Positions 1 through 7,909 of a stretch of DNA of 64,000 nt are shown here, in pieces. How positions within the stretch are numbered: position 1 is the stretch's first letter; every line of letters starts with the position of its first letter. Origin of the DNA: Fimbriimonas planktonicus (GTDB lineage Bacteria; Armatimonadota; Fimbriimonadia; Fimbriimonadales; Fimbriimonadaceae); assembly GCA_965234685.1 (NCBI GenBank), contig OZ248539.1, forward strand, positions 2,728,001-2,792,000. Reading direction: 5' to 3'. The notes beneath the pieces were generated by a model. That model saw only the letters and a program-made list of their open reading frames with translations, ran no database searches and had not been told where the DNA came from. Position numbers and translations under genes: made by a program.

Positions 1-496
1 TAACCTTGCTGTTTGGCTCCCAAATCTTCTTCAGTTCCGCAACGGTCAGAGTCTCTGCAAAGCTGTTCTTGGGGTTGACGATGACGGAAAGGCCGTCAAA
101 AGCGATTGGCAGTTCAACGAACTCGATGTTGTTCTTCTTCGCCGCTTCGATTTCGGAAGCTTCAATCGGTCGCGATGCACCGGTGATGTCCAACTCGCCC
201 GCTGCGAACTTCTTGAATCCGCCGCCGGTACCAGAAGACGCGACCGCAAACTTGACCGCGCTTTGATCCTTGCCAAACTCTTCGGAGAAGGCTTCCGAGA
301 TCGGGAAGACCGTGCTTGAGCCATCAATCGAGATGGATCCACTCAGCTTCTCAGCGGTTGTGGTGGTGGCATTGGTGCCGCCGTCCGTCTTTTCTGTGGA
401 GGAAGAATCCCCGCTGTTGCATCCGGCAACAAAAATGGCCACCGTAGCTGCAACCAGGCTGGCAAAAGAGATTTTTCGGAGTCGTTGGTCAACCAT
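1..496 (-). CDS. pstS: Phosphate ABC transporter substrate-binding lipoprotein, C-terminus cut by window edge
   Basis: Reading leftward from the ATG at 496, 165 codons are visible before the window ends. A signal peptide ends in a lipobox (VAGC, Cys26), then a Ser/Thr/Gly-rich linker (27-48). The segments SGSISIDGSSTVFPISEAF and ASSGTGGGFKKF are the phosphate-binding signatures of PstS, and DITGASRPI is also typical. The protein should be anchored outside the inner membrane and deliver phosphate to PstCAB, which would lie beyond the left edge. The C-terminal half is missing only because the window stops. An 11-bp direct repeat resembling a Pho box lies just upstream. Confidence 0.9.
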   Translation of the reverse strand, partial: MVDQRLRKISFASLVAATVAIFVAGCNSGDSSSTEKTDGGTNATTTTAEKLSGSISIDGSSTVFPISEAFSEEFGKDQSAVKFAVASSGTGGGFKKFAAGELDITGASRPIEASEIEAAKKNNIEFVELPIAFDGLSVIVNPKNSFAETLTVAELKKIWEPNSKV

Positions 497-521
497 GCTC
501 CACTTAAGGGTACAGCCCGAG

Positions 522-538
522 CGTTAACGGACTGTTAA
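522..538 (-). promoter_or_regulatory. Pho-box-like direct repeat upstream of pstS
   Basis: On the minus strand TTAACA (538-533) and TTAACG (527-522) are repeated with an exact 11-bp period, 26 bp before the pstS start. PhoB/PhoP sites are known to be direct repeats at 11-bp spacing, and the Bacillus PhoP unit is TT(A/T/C)ACA. The assignment is by spacing, sequence and neighbour only. Confidence 0.4.
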
Positions 539-574
539 GAATTCTCATGCCGGTAGGGCTGGTTTACTACCGGA

Positions 575-1393
575 GTGCGATTTCGGGATCTCATTTTTAG
601 CCTGGGAGCGGTGGGCGCGGGAATGTTCGTTTACGGGGCGATCTGTGAACGGAAGAACCTCAAGGTCCGCCACTTTCAGCTCCCGTTACCGGGCTGGCCG
701 AGCACTCGGACTGGGTATCGCATTGCGCTCCTGGCCGACTTTCATGTTCAAAATCTTGACACCGCCGAGCTTGCCTCGCAGGCGATTCACCTCGCCATTG
801 CCGAGCAGCCGGACATGATCGTGCTGGCTGGAGATTTCGTCGACGACTGGTTTCCAAGTCTCCCGCCGCTCCTCGGCGATGTGCTCGCGCCGCTTCACCA
901 GATAAAGGGACGAGTGGTTGCCATCCCCGGAAACCACGATTACTTCAGCGCCCCGCCCGATGCGTTAGCCACCATTTGTGATGAACTGGGAATTCTGCTG
1001 CTACGAAATTCCTGCGAGGTCTTGGACGGAATCTGTTGGGTTGGAGTCGACAGCTACCAAGCTAGGGCCGCCAAGCCAGATGAAGCGATGAATGCCGCTC
1101 AGGCTATAGGCGCGGATCTGCCTAAGGTTGTGCTCTGGCATGAGCCCGACGCCGTTGATTTCTTACCGACCGGTGCCAACCTCATGCTCAGTGGCCATTC
1201 TCACGGCGGACAGTTCGTGTTGCCGGGCGGTTGGGCACCGAAGCACAGCACCATGGGCCGCAAGTATGTGCGCGGGTTCTATCCGCATGCGAAGACGCCG
1301 ATCTTCGTAACCAGCGGGGTTGGCACAACCTTCCTGCCTTCCCGGTTCAATTGCCCGCCCGAGGTCGCGATCTTAACCCTAAACCCCACTTAA
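575..1393 (+). CDS. YkuE/YaeI-like metallophosphoesterase
   Basis: 272 residues from a GTG start with CGGAG directly before it. The N-terminus has a short hydrophobic anchor (about 6-22). The calcineurin-like metal motifs are present in order: LLADFHV (D-x-H), GDFVDDW, GNHDYF, WHEPD and GHSHGGQ. Members of this family hydrolyse phosphomonoesters or diesters with two metal ions; YkuE and YaeI are membrane-associated. The stop overlaps the convergent hybrid-kinase stop by four bases. The substrate cannot be told from sequence. Confidence 0.85.
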   Translation: MRFRDLIFSLGAVGAGMFVYGAICERKNLKVRHFQLPLPGWPSTRTGYRIALLADFHVQNLDTAELASQAIHLAIAEQPDMIVLAGDFVDDWFPSLPPLLGDVLAPLHQIKGRVVAIPGNHDYFSAPPDALATICDELGILLLRNSCEVLDGICWVGVDSYQARAAKPDEAMNAAQAIGADLPKVVLWHEPDAVDFLPTGANLMLSGHSHGGQFVLPGGWAPKHSTMGRKYVRGFYPHAKTPIFVTSGVGTTFLPSRFNCPPEVAILTLNPT

Positions 1394-3639
1394 TGCAGGT
1401 TGCGGAGGATCACTTCGCGCAGATCACGCTGCCGCATTGGCTTGGCGAGATGATCGTCCATTCCTGCTTCAAGCGCTTGGATCTTGGCCGACTCCATCGC
1501 GTGCGCAGAAAGAGCAATGATCGCACTTCGATGGCCGGTCCCGACTTCCATCTCGCGCAATCGGCGGGCGGTTTCGAACCCGTCCATTCCCGGCATCTGA
1601 ATGTCCATAAGCACTGCCCTAAAGCTTCCAGGAATGAATTTCTCGAGTGCGGCTTCACCACTATCGCAAACGACCACCTCGCAACCCATCTGGACAAGCG
1701 ACTCGCGGGCCACCATCTGATTGACAAAATTGTCTTCAACCAACAAAATTCGCAACCCGAGATCGGCTTTCATTCCCGATAGTTCATCGGTGCGCGATCG
1801 CAAAGGAGCCTTGGTTTCCGGGAGTGGAAGGTGGATGCGGAAAGTAGTCCCGACATTGACTTCACTTTCCAGCTCAACCTCGCCGTGCATAAGATTGACG
1901 AGGCTCTTGACAATGGTGAGTCCAAGTCCTGTTCCGCCATATTGTCGCGCCGTGGAGCCATCTGCTTGAGTAAAGCTCTGGAAGATCGCTTCAATCCGGT
2001 CGGTGCTAATCCCGATTCCGGTATCGCGGATCATGAGAGTCACGTGGCCCGGACGAACCCCGTCCACCAGCTTTACGTAAACGCCACCTTTTGCCGTGAA
2101 CTTGATGGCGTTCGACGTGAGGTTCGCCACGATCTGCCGCACTCTGACTCGGTCACCGAGATAAGCTCGTTTTACGGTTGGATCAATTTCGACGTCCAGT
2201 TCAATCCGGCTCCGAGCCGCTTCGGCGTAGTGGATTCCACAGGTCGAACGGACGCAGTCGGCTAAATCAAACGGCTCGATAGAAAGTTCCAGCTTTCCTG
2301 CCTCAATCTTCGACACATCGAGCACATCGTCGAGGATGCGGAGCAGAAACTCGCCGCTCGATAGGATCGTATTGAGGTACCGAACCTGGGTGCTCGTCAG
2401 CTCCGTTTGTCCAAGAAGTTCGCCCGTTCCGAGAATTCCGTTTAACGGGGTCCGAATTTCGTGGCTCATGTTCGCCAAGAACTCGGATTTCAGTTGGGAG
2501 GCTCGAACGGCCGTTTCCCGCGCGTGTTCGACCTCCTCTTGTTGTCTGCGACTCTGAATGCATAGTCGGACGTAGTTGGCCGTTTCCCGCAGGTACTGCA
2601 GTTCGGCTTCGGACGGCACACGTGATTTGCTGAAGTAGACCGCGAAAGTCGCAATTACTTCGCCTGACGGCCCGAAAACCGGCATGGACCAGCATGCTCC
2701 CAGGTTGAATTGTTCAATAAGATGAGTGAAATTACGCCACTTTGGATCTGTTCGCAGATCTGGCGAAATCACCATCTGGCGCGAGAACGCCGCGGTACCA
2801 CAGGATCCTGTGTCCGCCGCAATCGCGATGCCGTCGACCAAGCGTCCGTACTCGGGCGGCAGCTTCCCCGCGGCCCCCGTCCGTAGCTTTCCTTCTTGCA
2901 CCAACATGACCGTGCACATTGAGCCGCTAATCAGGAACTCAAGCAATTCATTTACGGCCTGAAGCACAACCGGCAGATCTGCCCCCTCGGCAAGTAAGCG
3001 GAGGGCTCGTGACTGGAGCTCGCCCTGCCGCTCTCGAACGCTGCGTTGTAGCAACTCCCGCTCTAACTTTTTGGCCAGCAAGCGACTCTCAAACTGATGC
3101 ATAACCAAACGGCCTAGCTTCTCCAGCGCCGCAAGAACTTCGGGCGAGTGGTGACGGGCGCGACGGTCAATCGCACACAGCGCACCGAGAACGTCACCCG
3201 TTTCGGTGATGAGCGGAACGCCAATGTAGGAACGCACCAGACCGTCGATGACAAGCTGGTTGTCGGCGAACCGGCCGTCCGCCAGGGCGTCGGGCACTAC
3301 GAACGGTCGTTTTGTCGGGATGGTGTGCTGACAAAACGACAGGCTGCGTGCCGTCGTCGCATTCTCTATTCCAATACGGGATTTGAAAAATTGTCTGTCG
3401 CGATGCACCAAGCTAACCATGGCCGTCGGCGCATCGCACAGCTCAGCTACGAGTTGAACGACATCTTCGAGCTGCTCATCTAGGTCAGCCGAAATGATAT
3501 CAAAGGCATCAAGAACCGCGATTCTTCGGTCCTCCGCTTCCGCGGATAAGTACGGAAACGGATCGCTCTCGCTGTCCACAACTCGCTCCCGTCCCGACAA
3601 ACTTGGCCCGACTTTGGAACCATTTATGCCCCTTTGCAT
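1390..3639 (-). CDS. Hybrid sensor histidine kinase, GAF-GAF-HisKA-HATPase-REC
   Basis: About 749 residues, no membrane segment, so probably cytoplasmic. Two GAF-type sensor domains (about 35-185 and 205-365) precede a HisKA domain with the phospho-acceptor His393 in NMSHEIRTPLNGIL. The HATPase follows with N box NLTSNAIKF, DTGIGI and GGTGLGL. A C-terminal receiver domain has Asp679 in LMDIQMPGMDG and a late KPM lysine. An internal phosphorelay is expected, with an HPt or regulator encoded elsewhere. An upstream in-frame GTG at 3663 is possible; I prefer the ATG at 3639 because TACACT lies five bases before it. No regulator is adjacent, so the output is unknown. Confidence 0.88.
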   Translation of the reverse strand: MQRGINGSKVGPSLSGRERVVDSESDPFPYLSAEAEDRRIAVLDAFDIISADLDEQLEDVVQLVAELCDAPTAMVSLVHRDRQFFKSRIGIENATTARSLSFCQHTIPTKRPFVVPDALADGRFADNQLVIDGLVRSYIGVPLITETGDVLGALCAIDRRARHHSPEVLAALEKLGRLVMHQFESRLLAKKLERELLQRSVRERQGELQSRALRLLAEGADLPVVLQAVNELLEFLISGSMCTVMLVQEGKLRTGAAGKLPPEYGRLVDGIAIAADTGSCGTAAFSRQMVISPDLRTDPKWRNFTHLIEQFNLGACWSMPVFGPSGEVIATFAVYFSKSRVPSEAELQYLRETANYVRLCIQSRRQQEEVEHARETAVRASQLKSEFLANMSHEIRTPLNGILGTGELLGQTELTSTQVRYLNTILSSGEFLLRILDDVLDVSKIEAGKLELSIEPFDLADCVRSTCGIHYAEAARSRIELDVEIDPTVKRAYLGDRVRVRQIVANLTSNAIKFTAKGGVYVKLVDGVRPGHVTLMIRDTGIGISTDRIEAIFQSFTQADGSTARQYGGTGLGLTIVKSLVNLMHGEVELESEVNVGTTFRIHLPLPETKAPLRSRTDELSGMKADLGLRILLVEDNFVNQMVARESLVQMGCEVVVCDSGEAALEKFIPGSFRAVLMDIQMPGMDGFETARRLREMEVGTGHRSAIIALSAHAMESAKIQALEAGMDDHLAKPMRQRDLREVILRNLH

Positions 3640-3727
3640 GGCGCAGTGTATGACACCTGGCACGAACCTGTCTAGCCATAATATGGTGGGTATCGCGTTT
3701 GTTGCGGGTATCTTGCCGATAAAGTAC

Positions 3728-3803
3728 GCCCCTGTAGCTCAGCGGATAGAGCGGCCGCCTTCTAAGCGGTAGGTCGGAGGTTCGATTCCTCTCGGGGGCG
3801 CCA
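3728..3803 (+). tRNA. tRNA-Arg (anticodon TCT), CCA encoded
   Basis: A full cloverleaf can be drawn: acceptor GCCCCTG/CGGGGGC, D arm with GCTC/GAGC, anticodon stem GCCGC/GCGGT around the loop CTTCTAA (anticodon 3761-3763), T arm GGAGG-TTCGATT-CCTCT, discriminator G and a genomic CCA tail. It reads AGA codons, and AGG by wobble. Confidence 0.95.
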
Positions 3804-3860
3804 TTCTCTGCGTGTTCCAAACCGTTCGCTAAGCGCCGGGCTCTGCTCCAAAAATTTATT

Positions 3861-3895
3861 ATTTACATTTTCCGCGTAGGGAGGGCGATGTAAAT
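3861..3895. repeat. AT-rich inverted repeat between tRNA-Arg and crcB
   Basis: ATTTACAT (3861-3868) and ATGTAAAT (3888-3895) flank a 19-base GC-richer loop, followed by TTTT on the plus strand. It lies about 60 bp after the tRNA and 75 bp past the convergent crcB stop, so it may end one or both transcripts. The stem is weak and the call is tentative. Confidence 0.3.
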
Positions 3896-3971
3896 TTTTC
3901 GCTTTGAAACGGTCGCGCCCAACCTAAAGACGCTTTAGCGGGGAAACGTCAACCTGCAATTTGCGATCGGT

Positions 3972-4343
3972 TTAGCTTGCTTTGCTGGCCGTAGTCATCG
4001 CAAAACCGGACCAGGCCGCTCCGAGCCCAAGGCATAGGCTGGCAACGACGTAGCCGAGCGCAGGGCCAAGTTGGCCGTTGCGCGCTAGTTGGATGGTTTC
4101 GATGGAGAAAGCGGAGAACGTCGTGAAGCCTCCGAGGAATCCCACGACCGCAACGAGCCTCCATGGATCGCCAGGCGCGAAGAGTGCGGCAGCAACTCCG
4201 GCTAGGAGGGAACCAAGAACGTTGATCCCCAAGGTTGCCCACGGGAAGCCGTCCGCGCTCGGAAGCATCGCGGAGATCTGAAACCGGCAAACCCCTCCGA
4301 GACCTGCGCCTAGGAAAACGCTGAGATACTCAATCGGCTTCAT
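3972..4343 (-). CDS. crcB: Fluoride-specific ion channel CrcB/FluC
   Basis: 123 residues with four hydrophobic segments, the normal length. The family signature GGFTTFSAFS, holding the phenylalanines and Thr/Ser that line the fluoride path, is at about residues 70-79, and GLGGVCRF and INVLGSLLAG match other conserved helices. FluC works as a dual-topology dimer that exports fluoride passively. The ATG overlaps the rmuC stop by four bases, so the two genes are translationally coupled. I see no fluoride riboswitch. Confidence 0.92.
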   Translation of the reverse strand: MKPIEYLSVFLGAGLGGVCRFQISAMLPSADGFPWATLGINVLGSLLAGVAAALFAPGDPWRLVAVVGFLGGFTTFSAFSIETIQLARNGQLGPALGYVVASLCLGLGAAWSGFAMTTASKAS

Positions 4344-5869
4344 GCCTCGCCTTCATCAAACGGAAGGGACAGTAGCTCCGGCGATTTGAACCGGGCCACC
4401 GGCGGCTCAATCTCCAAGATCTCTTTTGGGGGATCGCCTTGCTTTGCACCGAGGGCCTCCAGTTTCCGGGCCCGGCTCAGCACGTTTCGCTCCAGGGAAC
4501 CGACCGAGTCGTTGTAGGCATTGACGGCGGTCTTCAATCCCGAACCTACCTTCGTTACATGCTCGGCGTAGGACCGGATTCCGGCGTACATCTGCTTGCC
4601 AATATCACTGATTTCGTGAGCGGATTTGTTTAGCTTTTCTTGATCAAGCACATACGAAACCGATCGCAGCAACGAGATCAAAGTCATTGGGTTGGCCATG
4701 AAGACCTTCTCGGAAACCGCGTTTTGGTAAAGCGCCGGATCGTGCTCGACGGCGGTCAGATACATCGCCTCGTGGGGCAAGAACATCACAACGAAGTCGG
4801 CCCCGTCGTACTGCCGCTGGTAGTCCTTCTGCGACAGTTGCCGCGCGTGTCCTCGGACCGAAGCCAAGAATCGATTCATGGCGGCGGCGCGTTGCTCTTC
4901 AGTTTCAGCGTTGGTGAGCTCTTGATACGGGTCAAACGGGGTCTTGCTATCAATGACAATCGAACGATTATTGGGCAAGTGCACAACGGCGTCGGCGCGC
5001 AGTTTGCCGCCTTCCCGGTCGGTCGAGTCTTGCAGGGTGTAGTTCACGCCTTCCTGCAGGCCTGAGTTTGAGAGAACCGTCTTGAGCATCGTCTCGCCCC
5101 AGCTACCGCGGGTTTGCGGCTTTTTGAGCGCATTGCTCAGCGAGGTCGTGACGCCGAACAGGGATTGCAACTGCTGCGTCAACTGGCCAGTTTGGTTTGC
5201 GAGCTTCTCATCGGAGCTCTGAACTTTGGCGTCGAGCTTGGCGAGGTTCTCGGCAATCGGCTTGACCATCTGCTCGATGGACTTCTTGCGTTCTTCGAAA
5301 TCTGCGTCAGCAACAGATCGGCTTGATTTCTGGCTCCGCTCCGCCGCTTCCACCAGCTTCTTTTGTGCCTCATCGAGGGCTTCCGTGGAGAGGGTTTTGA
5401 AGGCATCCTTGAGTTGCAACTGCGCGGTGGCCAGCAGCTCTTTTTGCTCTTCCACGTGGGATTGCATCGCGGCAAGCTGAGCCTTGTTCGCCTCGTTCAG
5501 TTGCTCAATCTGCTTCTGCATAGATGCCCGTTCGGACTGAAGCAGCTCGGCAACTTGCTGGTCTTTTGCGTTGAGCGTCTGTTCGGTTTGCGTCCTCAGG
5601 TTGCGAAGATCGGTTTCGGCTTCGGTCTTAGCCTTGTCAAGGGTCTTGAGGTTCCCTTCAAGAACCCGAAACTCTGCTTCGCGATCTGCCAGTTCTTTTT
5701 CTAACTTTGGCAGTTGCTCTAGCCTAGTTTCGCTGGTAGTAAGACGCTCTCGAATCTCCTGCAATTCGGCCTGGCTCTTCTTGGTCGCTTGCAAAGTGGC
5801 CCCCACTGCGCCGAGGACTGCGCCAATAACCAAGGCGACAATGCTGATGATAATTGAGGTGCTATCCAT
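4340..5869 (-). CDS. rmuC: DNA recombination protein RmuC
   Basis: 509 residues. An N-terminal membrane helix (about 5-27) is followed by a long charged coiled coil (about 30-190), then the RmuC nuclease-like core with TRGSWGE, VIDSKTPFDPY and VVMFLPHEAMY. RmuC limits inversions and rearrangements at short repeats in E. coli; the core resembles restriction-endonuclease folds. The stop overlaps the crcB ATG, forming a two-gene operon. A TATAGT box at 5887-5892 would give an approximately 11-nt leader. Confidence 0.9.
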   Translation of the reverse strand: MDSTSIIISIVALVIGAVLGAVGATLQATKKSQAELQEIRERLTTSETRLEQLPKLEKELADREAEFRVLEGNLKTLDKAKTEAETDLRNLRTQTEQTLNAKDQQVAELLQSERASMQKQIEQLNEANKAQLAAMQSHVEEQKELLATAQLQLKDAFKTLSTEALDEAQKKLVEAAERSQKSSRSVADADFEERKKSIEQMVKPIAENLAKLDAKVQSSDEKLANQTGQLTQQLQSLFGVTTSLSNALKKPQTRGSWGETMLKTVLSNSGLQEGVNYTLQDSTDREGGKLRADAVVHLPNNRSIVIDSKTPFDPYQELTNAETEEQRAAAMNRFLASVRGHARQLSQKDYQRQYDGADFVVMFLPHEAMYLTAVEHDPALYQNAVSEKVFMANPMTLISLLRSVSYVLDQEKLNKSAHEISDIGKQMYAGIRSYAEHVTKVGSGLKTAVNAYNDSVGSLERNVLSRARKLEALGAKQGDPPKEILEIEPPVARFKSPELLSLPFDEGEA

Positions 5870-5887
5870 CGAAATCTGTAGACGAAA

Positions 5888-6718
5888 CTATACTAAAAGT
5901 TCGAGGGCTTCTGCTCCGGATTTGCCATCGTGCACGATCGACATCAGGGCCTGAGTCATGAGCGTTGGCGTCGGGTGCTGAATCACGTTTCGGCCGTAAA
6001 CGATTCCGCTTGCGCCTTGAACCATTAGAGCGGCGGTTCGAACGAGGATCTCTTCGTCGGTCGCACGGCCACCACCTCGGACCAAGACAGGGAACCCGCC
6101 AGCAATCTCCACATTCCGGTGAAACTCCGAAATGTCGGAGCATGGATCGCACTTGATAATGTCCGCCCCAAGTTCAACTGCCATGCGCACAAGCGGAAGG
6201 ATCTTCTTGATCTCGCCGTCCACCTGGTACCCGCCGGAGACCTCATTCGACTGCATCACCAACGGCTCAACCATTAAGGGCATTCCGAACCGATCGCATT
6301 CCGACTTCAACGCACAAACGTTTTTAACGCACTGATTCAAGAGTTCAGATTGTCCGGGCAGTGACAGGAGGTTCACCACGATACAAGCCGCATCTAGCCG
6401 CAGAGCTTGCTCAACGGCGTTTTGAATGAGCTCCGAATGCAGGGTTGCCGGCAGCATTGACCCGTACACATTGGCCGTGTCGGTACGCAAGACCAGTGCT
6501 GGCTTTCTGGGCCCCGGGATGGACTGCAGAATGCGCGCCGAACCGGGCGGAAGCTGGATTGCGTCTGGCGAAGCCGCCACAACTGCGGCGATCGCCCGCG
6601 CCGGGTCTTCGATGCCACTTAAAAAGGTCGATTCATTGAAGAACCCATGGTCGATTGCAACGTCAAAACACTTACCATCGGGTGCAAAGAGACGGTTCAA
6701 ACGGTACGACAAGCTCAC
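5888..6718 (-). CDS. Class I aldolase of the DhnA/LsrF (DeoC/FbaB) type
   Basis: 276 residues from a GTG start. The TIM-barrel signatures of the family are clear: DVAIDHGFF near the N-terminus, MVEPLVM, the Schiff-base lysine in ADIIKCDP, and the phosphate-binding loops VRGGGR and GIVYGRN. Relatives include archaeal-type fructose-bisphosphate aldolase and LsrF; the substrate cannot be fixed here. The rmuC start lies 18 bp downstream of its stop in the same direction. No Shine-Dalgarno sequence is present; TAGAAT six bases upstream suggests a leaderless message. Confidence 0.8.
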   Translation of the reverse strand: MSLSYRLNRLFAPDGKCFDVAIDHGFFNESTFLSGIEDPARAIAAVVAASPDAIQLPPGSARILQSIPGPRKPALVLRTDTANVYGSMLPATLHSELIQNAVEQALRLDAACIVVNLLSLPGQSELLNQCVKNVCALKSECDRFGMPLMVEPLVMQSNEVSGGYQVDGEIKKILPLVRMAVELGADIIKCDPCSDISEFHRNVEIAGGFPVLVRGGGRATDEEILVRTAALMVQGASGIVYGRNVIQHPTPTLMTQALMSIVHDGKSGAEALELLV

Positions 6719-6724
6719 CGCACG

Positions 6725-6730
6725 ATTCTA
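6725..6730 (-). promoter_or_regulatory. -10 box placing the transcript start at the aldolase GTG
   Basis: TAGAAT, then CGTGCG (6 nt), then the GTG at 6718. A start about seven bases after the box would coincide with the first base of the start codon. No good -35 hexamer was found. Confidence 0.45.
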
Positions 6731-6853
6731 TCTTCTTCTTAGAACTTCGAATTAATTGCGGTTTTTGTAGTAAAATTCAGCAAGTTTGATGTTTGTTACC
6801 GCCACCGCCCCCCGTTGGGAAACGTAATCTGCATTATTCCGTTGGAACTACAA

Positions 6854-7120
6854 ATGAAGAAGCTTTCAATGACGAAAGGTTCAATCGCTCTTCGCTGGTC
6901 GCCGCAGGCAGAATCATTCTCCGCGACTCCCGGTGAATCGATGAAATACTTGCTCCTCCTCAATGGAGTGGCCGGGCTTCATCGCGACCGCTCCGAAACC
7001 ACCGCCGTTTGCATGCCCGAAGGGTGCGGACCAAAATGGCTTCTCGACTCTCTCGCTCAGTCGAATCCGGAAGTCCTTCCGGGCGAAGACGGCCCTATTG
7101 CTCTAGTCCTTGTTCTCTAA
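6854..7120 (+). CDS. Small hypothetical protein
   Basis: 88 residues from the ATG at 6854, or 83 from the second in-frame ATG at 6869. I do not recognise it. It has no signal peptide or membrane segment; the middle has a short hydrophobic stretch (KYLLLLNGVAG) and the end a hydrophobic tail (GPIALVLVL). The sequence is not low-complexity and codon use resembles its neighbours, so it may be real. Its last 18 bases overlap the convergent lpxC gene. There is no convincing Shine-Dalgarno sequence. Confidence 0.45.
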   Translation: MKKLSMTKGSIALRWSPQAESFSATPGESMKYLLLLNGVAGLHRDRSETTAVCMPEGCGPKWLLDSLAQSNPEVLPGEDGPIALVLVL

Positions 7121-7909
7121 GGCGCGACGTATCATCGATGCAGCACTAATATTTGTCCGGTGGCCGCTTTTTTCGGCCACCACATTCAAAAATCGAATCG
7201 GCACCCCACTCAAGTACAAATCGCCGATGAGATCCAGCAACTTGTGCCGCGCGGGTTCATCCGGGAATCGAGCTTCGTTCTTATAGCCGTCCGGTCCAAG
7301 AATCAGAACCGAGTTTTCATCTAGCCCTAAGCCTAATCCGGCAGCGATGATCTTGGGAACCTCTTCAAAGAACGCGAAGGTTCGCGCCGAAGCTAACTGC
7401 TCCCGATAACTTTCCGATGTTGCCCGAAACTCAAAGGACTGAGCATTAGGCCATCGATCGCCCGTGTCGTAGTCGTACCGCCAGTGGCCGTTGCCATCCG
7501 AGATGGCAATCTTGATCGGGTCTTCGTGAACGAAAAGGCGTCGAAACAGTGGCGGCAACTCCGCAACCCCAAGGTCCGTGGTCCCGGCCGATTCCAGGGC
7601 GTCGAAGAACGGTAACGCGCTGCCATCCAGTCCCGGCACTTCAGGCGCATTGAGCTCAACCTCGGCATCGGTGATCTCCAAACCCGCAAGGGCGCTCATC
7701 ACATGCTCGATCGTGCAGACCGTTCCAAGTTTTGTGGACCGGGTGGTTTCGGTGACGTTCTCTGGCCGCGCCGCAAACCGATCGGTTCCATAGCGGAAGG
7801 CAATTCCCTCTTCGCCTGGGTGAACGGTCATCTTTACCGGAGCGGCGGAGTGCAGTCCGATACCCTCGAAAGAAACGGAGTTTGCGAGCGTCTTGCGTTG
7901 GTACGTCAT
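7103..7909 (-). CDS. lpxC: UDP-3-O-acyl-N-acetylglucosamine deacetylase
   Basis: 268 residues, somewhat shorter than the approximately 305 of E. coli. LpxC performs the committed zinc-dependent deacetylation of lipid A synthesis. Visible active-site elements are Glu68-His69 in CTIEHVMSALAGL, the zinc ligands His222 and Asp226 in RHKLLDLIGDLYLSG, and His250 in KSGHRTN. The ATG at 7909 overlaps the lpxD stop as ATGA; a longer in-frame extension upstream only reads through lpxD in another frame. It is not fused to FabZ. Confidence 0.93.
   Translation of the reverse strand: MTYQRKTLANSVSFEGIGLHSAAPVKMTVHPGEEGIAFRYGTDRFAARPENVTETTRSTKLGTVCTIEHVMSALAGLEITDAEVELNAPEVPGLDGSALPFFDALESAGTTDLGVAELPPLFRRLFVHEDPIKIAISDGNGHWRYDYDTGDRWPNAQSFEFRATSESYREQLASARTFAFFEEVPKIIAAGLGLGLDENSVLILGPDGYKNEARFPDEPARHKLLDLIGDLYLSGVPIRFLNVVAEKSGHRTNISAASMIRRALENKD

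Noticed and set aside
4344..4420. Fluoride riboswitch upstream of crcB
   Set aside because: crcB starts inside the rmuC stop, leaving no leader, and no riboswitch-like fold was seen before rmuC.
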